From Candidatus Zixiibacteriota bacterium (GTDB lineage: Bacteria; Zixibacteria; MSB-5A5; CAIYYT01): a stretch of DNA of 5,938 bases. Location: NCBI GenBank assembly GCA_963205155.1, contig CAUJJY010000272.1, forward strand, positions 1 through 5,938. The letters run 5' to 3'. The notes beneath the pieces were generated by a model. It saw only the letters and a list, made by a program, of their open reading frames with translations. It was not told where the DNA came from and searched no databases. Shown in pieces: positions 1 through 4,553 of the stretch. A program made the position numbers and the translations under genes. How positions within the stretch are numbered: position 1 is the stretch's first letter; each line of letters opens with the position of its first letter.

Positions 1-12
1 CAGCCACATACT

Positions 13-17
13 GGAGG
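13..17 (+). promoter_or_regulatory. Ribosome binding site of the nitroreductase gene
   Basis: A perfect GGAGG lies six bases before the ATG at 24. It fixes that ATG as the start and shows that the whole coding sequence is inside the window. The promoter, or any co-transcribed upstream gene, lies outside the left edge. Confidence 0.85.
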
Positions 18-23
18 AACAAG

Positions 24-665
24 ATGTTACAGACTTTTCGGATTATGCCGCTCATCCTGTTGCTATGCACATCATTGATAGCACAAGATCTGAAATCGAT
101 AGAACTTCCCAAGCCCGACACGACCGGCGGTATGCCGCTGATGCAGGCGCTGAAAAATCGCCACAGCTCTCGCGAGTTCAGTACCGATACTCTAACGCAG
201 CCGGTGCTTTCAAATCTTCTGTGGGCTGCCTGTGGAATCAACCGCACTGCCGACGGCAAGCGCACCGCGCCGTCTGCCATGAACTGGCAGGAAATCGATG
301 TTTACATTGCCACCGCACACGGCCTGTTTCTTTATGATCCCGTCAAGCATTCTCTCGTGCCTGTTCTTTCTGAAGACATTCGGGAGAAGACCGGAATGCA
401 GCCCTTTGTGAAAGATGTACCGGTGAATTTAATCTATGTGGCGGATTTGCAGAAAATCAACCGGGCGTCGGAAACCGATAAGAACTTCTACTCCGGCGTT
501 GACGCCGCTTTCATCAGCGAGAACGTCTACCTATTCTGTGCGTCGCAAGGTCTTGCCACAGTCGTCCGCGGTTCCGTTGACCGTGATGTCTTGGCGCAAG
601 CGATGAAGCTTCGTCCTGACCAGAAAGTCATTCTTGCGCAATCGGTCGGTTATCCTAAGAGATAA
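24..665 (+). CDS. Exported SagB/ThcOx-type nitroreductase family protein
   Basis: A 213-residue FMN-dependent oxidoreductase of the nitroreductase superfamily, closest in style to the SagB/ThcOx dehydrogenase branch. Residues 1-20 form a hydrophobic signal peptide (cleavage likely after Ala20, before Gln21) with a single Arg and no twin-arginine motif, so Sec export to the periplasm is expected. The fold signature begins with NRHSSREF at 45-52, the Arg/Ser-rich phosphate-binding segment of the FMN site. It continues with LSNLLWAACGINR (62-74) and TAPSAMNWQ (81-89), where SagB-like proteins carry a TAPSA block. The C-terminal GLATVVRGSVD (176-186) and QSVGYPK (206-212) match the superfamily's closing strand. 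Length is normal for the compact exported form. The substrate is unknown. It converges on the M16 genes and does not share their operon. SagB relatives oxidise azolines in peptide natural products, but no cyclodehydratase or precursor gene is visible, so I do not infer that role. Confidence 0.9.
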   Translation: MLQTFRIMPLILLLCTSLIAQDLKSIELPKPDTTGGMPLMQALKNRHSSREFSTDTLTQPVLSNLLWAACGINRTADGKRTAPSAMNWQEIDVYIATAHGLFLYDPVKHSLVPVLSEDIREKTGMQPFVKDVPVNLIYVADLQKINRASETDKNFYSGVDAAFISENVYLFCASQGLATVVRGSVDRDVLAQAMKLRPDQKVILAQSVGYPKR

Positions 666-779
666 GCGGCTGCTCAAGTTCATAGACTCCAGCAACATTA
701 CCAATGATTAGGCCGGAAGTCGTATGACTCCCGGCCCAATCTATCGTGCAGTGATTTCCGAGAAACTCGGCTAAGTGCC
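666..779. other. Convergent intergenic gap with two hairpins
   Basis: This gap separates the 3' ends of the nitroreductase and M16 genes. It contains no coding sequence that I can support. A small stem (CCGAG at 758-762 with CTCGG at 766-770, AAA loop) sits nine bases past the M16 stop, and the larger stem at 711-736 follows it. The arrangement suggests transcript 3'-end formation, chiefly for the minus strand. Confidence 0.6.
711..736 (-). terminator. Terminator-like hairpin after the M16 operon
   Basis: The arms GGCCGG (711-716) and CCGGCC (731-736) continue inward as AGTC (718-721) and GACT (726-729) around a four-base loop. On the plus strand the stem has an A-C mismatch (717/730). In minus-strand RNA the same pair is a G-U wobble, giving an unbroken 11-bp stem, so it fits the M16 transcript best. 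It lies 43 bases beyond the M16 stop codon. No U-tract follows on either side, so it may stabilise the 3' end or work with a factor rather than being a classic intrinsic terminator. It could also serve the convergent nitroreductase gene. Confidence 0.55.
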
Positions 780-2234
780 TTAATCGAAAACTGGCTTGCG
801 TAGTTCGATATTAGTGATCTTTCCAAACTCGTCGAGCGGCTTCTCGAATGTATCCGGCTTACCGACCACAATCAAAGTCAATTGATCAGACTTCAGATAC
901 TTCTCCGCAACCGCCTTGATATCTGCTTGAGTGATCTTCGCATAGTTGTCCAGATACTTCTCGTAAAAGTCAGCCGGATAACCGTCAAACTCCAACGACA
1001 TCAAATTGCGGACAACCTTCGCAGCCGAATCGAAACTGAAAACTAACCGATTGGTAATCGAATTCTGCGCGTCCTTGAGTTCTTCGGCTGTTACTCCATC
1101 CGTGCGGATCTTTGCGATCTCCTCGGTGATGATTCGGATCGCCTTATGTGCCGTCGAACTCTTGGTTTGACAATTTGCCGCAAATGTACCGACGTCCCGC
1201 GAATTGATATCGAAACTGGAACCCACGCGATAGGCAAGTCCTTCGTCGGACCGTACTCTCCCCGTGAGTCTCGAGGTAAACGATCCGCCTCCCAGAACGT
1301 AATTGAGCAGATCGATAGCATAACGATCGGGATTGTCGCGCTTAATGCCCAGTTCACCAATCATCAGGTAGGCCTGACTGATGTCTTTGTTGATCTGGTA
1401 CACGCCGGGATGATATTCAGCGGCAACCGCAGGCTTCTCCGGCAATGGTTCGGCAGACTTCTGCCAATCACCGAAGTAACTATTAAGTCTTGCCAGCATC
1501 TCTTTCTTGTCGAAGTCGCCGGAAATTCCCAGCACGATGTTATTGGGAACGATGAATTGTTTGTGGTAATCCGCCAGGTCTTCCACAGTAATAGTCTTGA
1601 CCGACGACCAGTCCAACATTCTTCCATAGGGATGATCTCCGTAAATCGTGTTGGAGAAGTACGCGGAGGCGACACGATTGGGATCATCATTGCGCCGGCG
1701 GATCATGTTCTTCAGATCCGTCTTTGCAAGGTCAAGTTTGTCTTGCGGGAACGCCGGATTACGCAGCAGGTCAGCCAGAAGCTTAAGTCCAAGATCGGTA
1801 TCCTTGGCGAGTACACCGAGCGAGGCCGAACCCGATTCGGTGCCCATCTGGAACTCCAGTGAGCCGGCCGCAAATTCCATCAGAATATTGAGCGAGTCGC
1901 CGCTGATCGACTTTGTGCCGCCCGAGCGCATCACCGTACCAAAAAGACTCGATAGCCCGTTCTTTTCCAATGGGTCATAGATGCTGCCGCAATGAATCAT
2001 CGCTGAGGCATTCAACAGCGGAAATCGATGATCCTCGTATAGGAAGACGATCATCCCGTTGTTGAGCACCACGCGTTCAATTCCAGCACCGACGCGCGGT
2101 ATTGTCAGCTGGATCTTTTCTTGCGACAAACCGTCGATGATTTTTGCGCCAGCCGACTTCGGCTCTGATTCTTGAGCCGGAGAAATCGCCGCCGAAACAA
2201 GTAGCAGAACCGCGATGTATATCAGTTTTCTCAT
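780..2234 (-). CDS. M16 family peptidase, zinc-site-deficient partner subunit
   Basis: A 484-residue member of the pitrilysin/insulinase (M16) superfamily. Residues 1-20 are a signal peptide ending SPA before Gln21, so it is exported, probably to the periplasm. Two M16 half-domains follow: about 45-245 (ending in the ISGDFD strand) and about 270-460 (ending in LIVVGKP). Where active members have HxxEH, this protein has SSLFGT at 95-100, so both zinc histidines and the catalytic glutamate are missing and it cannot be a zinc protease alone. It keeps the second-domain signature, with SRLTGRVR at 321-328 and GLAYRV at 332-337, which holds the Arg/Tyr pair (Arg328, Tyr335) that helps bind substrate in other M16 heterodimers. 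It starts 16 bases after the stop of the catalytic gene, with its own GGAGAGG (2241-2247) six bases before ATG. It is therefore translated from the same message, and the two products probably form one heterodimer. Confidence 0.95.
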   Translation of the reverse strand: MRKLIYIAVLLLVSAAISPAQESEPKSAGAKIIDGLSQEKIQLTIPRVGAGIERVVLNNGMIVFLYEDHRFPLLNASAMIHCGSIYDPLEKNGLSSLFGTVMRSGGTKSISGDSLNILMEFAAGSLEFQMGTESGSASLGVLAKDTDLGLKLLADLLRNPAFPQDKLDLAKTDLKNMIRRRNDDPNRVASAYFSNTIYGDHPYGRMLDWSSVKTITVEDLADYHKQFIVPNNIVLGISGDFDKKEMLARLNSYFGDWQKSAEPLPEKPAVAAEYHPGVYQINKDISQAYLMIGELGIKRDNPDRYAIDLLNYVLGGGSFTSRLTGRVRSDEGLAYRVGSSFDINSRDVGTFAANCQTKSSTAHKAIRIITEEIAKIRTDGVTAEELKDAQNSITNRLVFSFDSAAKVVRNLMSLEFDGYPADFYEKYLDNYAKITQADIKAVAEKYLKSDQLTLIVVGKPDTFEKPLDEFGKITNIELRKPVFD

Positions 2235-2240
2235 CTTAAT

Positions 2241-2247
2241 CCTCTCC
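2241..2247 (-). promoter_or_regulatory. Ribosome binding site of the second M16 gene
   Basis: GGAGAGG on the minus strand lies within the 16-base gap between the two M16 genes, six bases before the ATG at 2234. It supports independent initiation from a shared mRNA and confirms the chosen start. Confidence 0.8.
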
Positions 2248-2250
2248 AGT

Positions 2251-3789
2251 TCAATTAGTTTTTGGGGCGGCCGCTGTTGGCTGATCCGTCGAAGGTTTTA
2301 CGACATAGATCACGGAACGGTTCTTCTTAACCAGATACTTATTGACGACGCGCATTACGTCGTCGGCCGTGACCTGCTTGACGGCATCGGCACGATCCAA
2401 AAAGTGGTGCCAGTCTCCCGTGAGACCCTCGCTGCTCGCGAGCCGAAACGCCATACCGTTGTTCGATTCGAGCGACCGCAGTAACTGGGCATCAACCTGA
2501 TTTCGCACTCTTTGGAGCTCCCATTCGGTGACCTTTTCAGTTTTCAGTCGATCGATTTCAGCATAAATGGCGGCTTCCAACTCCTGAATGGTATGGTCGC
2601 CGTAAGGCGTTACCGAACAGGAAAACGTCCCCGGAAGGCGCGAATAGTCGACACTGGCATTGACTGTGCCAAGCTTCTTCTCCCGGATATTCTTGAAGAA
2701 ACGACTGGTTCGTCCGTCCGACAGGATATCCGCGGCAACTTCCAGCGCCGGCAGGTCTGGATGTCCGATCTGCGGTACTACCCAGGCAATTTCCGCGGAC
2801 GGACTGGCGTCGTACTCGACTTCCACACGCCGCTCTCCGTTCTGTGGAGCGTCGCGAGTTACAACCGGACGCGGTAGCGGCTGGGCCGGGACCTTGCCGA
2901 AATAGCGCTCGCATAATGCAAATACAGAGTCGGCGTTGACATCGCCAACGATTACGGCCACGGCATTGGAGGGAGAATAGTGAGACTTGAAATAAGCCTC
3001 CACATCCTCGCGCTGAACCGTCATCAAATCACTCATCCACCCGACCACTGGCCAAGCGTAGGGCGAAGCCCAATAGATCGTCGACATCGCCGCCTCGCCT
3101 ACACGTCCGCGCGCCTGGTTTTCATAGCTTAATCGGCGCTCTTCCATGACCACGTCGCGCTCCGAATAGAACTCCCGCAGGACAAGATTCGCCATGCGGT
3201 CACTCTCCAGAAATGCCCAAAGCTCAAGACGATTTTTCGGGAGTGAGACATAGTACTGTGTCCCATCATTCCCGGTTGAAGCATTGAGACCAGAGCCGCC
3301 ATTCTGCAAGTAGGTGCCCCACAGCTCGTCTTTGATTATGTACTGTTTCTGCTGTGTTTGAAGATCGGCAATCTGCTGGCGAAGTTCCTTCAGTCGCGAT
3401 GAATCCGGTGCGTTGAGCGGACTCTGAAGCTTCACTTGCTCCGCATAAGCCAGATGCGCCACCGAGTCTATTCTGGCCATAATCGGAACTTCAGCTTCAT
3501 AATTGCTCGTGCCGACAATTCGTGTTCCTTTGAAGAGCATATGCTCCAACAAATGCGAAGTACCGGTGATGCCTGGGTGCTCATCGACCGAGCCGGTGCT
3601 GAACCGGATGATCGAGGAGAAGACCGGCGCTGCATGATTTTCGAGGACGATCACTCTCATTCCGTTTGACAGCACCTGCTTCTTGACATCCAGTTGGATA
3701 TTGCCCGTCCCTGTCTTTGCCTGCACTTGTGCAAGTGCTCCGAAAAGCAAACACAAACAGAGCGCAAATGTTAGTCGACCCTTAGTCAC
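2251..3789 (-). CDS. M16 family zinc metallopeptidase, catalytic subunit
   Basis: A 512-residue insulinase-type peptidase. A signal peptide covers about residues 1-24 (cleavage after VQA is plausible), so it acts in the periplasm. The inverted zinc motif HLLEH is intact at 79-83: His79 and His83 bind zinc and Glu82 is the general base. The third ligand is probably Glu217 in ERDVVMEERR (210-219). Other family landmarks are NASTGNDGTQYY (169-180), SPYAWPVVGWMSD (242-254) and the end of the first domain at AVIVGDVNAD (278-287). The second domain runs from about 320 to 498. About 58 residues more than the classical spacing separate His83 from Glu217. The excess falls in a charged, helical stretch (about 100-160, including SRLKELRQQIADLQ). 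Its second domain has REKKLGTVNASV (369-380), without the tyrosine seen in its partner. It is the first gene of the M16 pair, and its substrate is unknown. The start is GTG, because the next in-frame Met (residue 44) would remove the signal peptide. Confidence 0.97.
   Translation of the reverse strand: MTKGRLTFALCLCLLFGALAQVQAKTGTGNIQLDVKKQVLSNGMRVIVLENHAAPVFSSIIRFSTGSVDEHPGITGTSHLLEHMLFKGTRIVGTSNYEAEVPIMARIDSVAHLAYAEQVKLQSPLNAPDSSRLKELRQQIADLQTQQKQYIIKDELWGTYLQNGGSGLNASTGNDGTQYYVSLPKNRLELWAFLESDRMANLVLREFYSERDVVMEERRLSYENQARGRVGEAAMSTIYWASPYAWPVVGWMSDLMTVQREDVEAYFKSHYSPSNAVAVIVGDVNADSVFALCERYFGKVPAQPLPRPVVTRDAPQNGERRVEVEYDASPSAEIAWVVPQIGHPDLPALEVAADILSDGRTSRFFKNIREKKLGTVNASVDYSRLPGTFSCSVTPYGDHTIQELEAAIYAEIDRLKTEKVTEWELQRVRNQVDAQLLRSLESNNGMAFRLASSEGLTGDWHHFLDRADAVKQVTADDVMRVVNKYLVKKNRSVIYVVKPSTDQPTAAAPKTN
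3541..3555 (-). other. HLLEH zinc-binding motif codons of the catalytic M16 subunit
   Basis: These five codons encode His79-Leu-Leu-Glu82-His83, the inverted zinc motif of M16 peptidases. The corresponding codons in the partner gene (about 1935-1949) encode Ser-Leu-Phe-Gly-Thr, which shows the loss there. Confidence 0.95.
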
Positions 3790-4004
3790 AAATTCTTCTC
3801 CTTGTATTTGAGGATATCGGGGTGAAGCATATCACAAAATCTCAACTATCTTCTCCAACTCATGCCAATGCAGTTGCGCCAACAGAGTACTTCCGCCAAA
3901 GTGATTTCTCAAGCTATATCAAAACATGGTAAATTTCAACCACTTTATTCGGATTCGATCAGCAGGTAGTGACCTTTTTTTACCCAAACTGTCGGAAACT
4001 GATG
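3790..4004. other. Leader and promoter region upstream of the M16 operon
   Basis: This gap separates the HXXEE gene from the M16 pair and shows no credible coding sequence. An imperfect inverted repeat (CAACT 3856-3860 plus CAT, against ATG-C-AGTTG ending 3876, loop GCCA) could form a short hairpin in the M16 leader about 70 bases before the GTG, or could be an operator. A weak promoter-like pair on the minus strand is TTGAAA (3934-3939) and TATAGC (3913-3918), but the 15-base spacer is short. A T7 run at 3975-3981 and a repeated AAACTG (3986-3991 and 3996-4001) lie just after the HXXEE stop. There is no convincing terminator for the HXXEE gene, so read-through into the M16 pair is possible. 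Confidence 0.35.
3798..3803 (-). promoter_or_regulatory. Ribosome binding site that decides the GTG start
   Basis: AAGGAG on the minus strand sits eight bases before the GTG at 3789. No in-frame ATG lies between them, and GTG at this place gives a proper signal peptide, so this site settles the start of the catalytic M16 gene. Confidence 0.8.
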
Positions 4005-4361
4005 TTAGATGAGCTGGAGCCGCCACACCAAATAGATTGCCACAGGCAAAATCAGGAATGCAGTTACGCCTCCGGGGAAGTAATCTCGCTTGATGATCAT
4101 CATTCCCATATGGAGAGAGCCGTTTATCAGCATTACAATCGCATAGACCCATGCCGCCATAATGCCCGCTTGTGAATCGACAAAACACAGAAAGGCAGTA
4201 GTGAGCGCGAACGCAAATCCAACGACATTTGCTGTAACGAAGATTTTCTTGGGAATCTCCCCCAGCGGAAACTGGCGTCGAAATCCCGTCCGTACTTCCT
4301 CATAGAGATGCAATGCTTGGACGGCGGTCAATACGAGCACGCTGACGCCAATCATATTCAT
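4005..4361 (-). CDS. Small HXXEE-motif integral membrane protein, function unknown
   Basis: A 118-residue hydrophobic protein with four likely membrane helices at about residues 3-19, 40-61, 66-90 and 98-115. The motif HLYEE (His18, Glu21, Glu22) lies at the end of helix 1. A second histidine occurs in INGSLHMG (79-86, His84) inside helix 3, followed by a YFPGG turn (94-98) before helix 4. This layout matches the family known only as 'HXXEE domain', whose function is not established. The charged and histidine residues at the membrane suggest, by inference only, a metal or catalytic site. An in-frame stop at 4377-4379 and no alternative start codon in between make the ATG at 4361 the first possible start. 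The ribosome site is weak (GGGA five bases upstream), and ATG codon 3 is an alternative. It is slightly short for the family but not visibly truncated. It is separated from the dockerin gene by a terminator-like hairpin and may have its own promoter. Confidence 0.75.
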   Translation of the reverse strand: MNMIGVSVLVLTAVQALHLYEEVRTGFRRQFPLGEIPKKIFVTANVVGFAFALTTAFLCFVDSQAGIMAAWVYAIVMLINGSLHMGMMIIKRDYFPGGVTAFLILPVAIYLVWRLQLI

Positions 4362-4553
4362 GAAAGTCCCATTGACTCAAACAGGTTCAGCGACAACACA
4401 GCATTGCAACTTTCGAAGCATCGTTACGGCAAGTTAGCGTTGAGACTCGTCTCGTTGCCTTTGCTTGCTGGAAGAATTGCGAAGCACTTCACTATCAAGA
4501 ACCGCGAGCCATTGCTGGCCCGCGGTTCAAGTTTCCGATTATTGTAAGTTCAC
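4362..4553. other. Intergenic region between the HXXEE and propeller-dockerin genes
   Basis: The right part contains the hairpin at 4499-4528. The left 137 bases should hold the promoter of the HXXEE gene, but I cannot identify convincing -35 and -10 boxes. No coding sequence or RNA gene is supported here. A four-codon frame (ATG at 4372 to a TGA overlapping the HXXEE ATG) is present but is probably chance. Confidence 0.5.
4499..4528 (-). terminator. Terminator-like hairpin after the propeller-dockerin gene
   Basis: The arms GAACCGCG (4499-4506) and CGCGGTTC (4521-4528) extend inward to GCC (4508-4510) and GGC (4517-4519) around a six-base loop. The single A-C mismatch on the plus strand (4507/4520) becomes G-U in minus-strand RNA, giving a continuous 12-bp stem. 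It lies 25 bases past the TAG of the propeller-dockerin gene. Only a poor T-stretch (TTGATAG) follows in minus-strand direction, so the call rests on stem strength and position. Confidence 0.6.

Noticed and set aside
1146..1862. Long open frame on the plus strand opposite the second M16 gene
   Set aside because: It lies wholly antisense to a gene with clear family signatures, shows no recognisable domain, and is best explained as a codon-structure shadow.
24..3789. SagB-like protein beside peptidases as a peptide natural product (azole) gene cluster
   Set aside because: The genes are convergent and separated by terminator-like structure, all three proteins carry signal peptides, and no cyclodehydratase, precursor peptide or transporter is present.
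3913..3939. TTGAAA and TATAGC as the M16 operon promoter
   Set aside because: The 15-base spacer and weak matches are no better than expected in AT-rich intergenic DNA, and the promoter consensus of this lineage is unknown.
3975..3981. T7 run as an intrinsic terminator on the plus strand
   Set aside because: No plus-strand gene precedes it and only a three-base-pair stem is possible directly before it.
4358..4372. Four-codon leader frame (MGLS) whose TGA overlaps the HXXEE start as ATGA
   Set aside because: It is too short to judge, has no clear ribosome site of its own, and such an overlap arises easily by chance.
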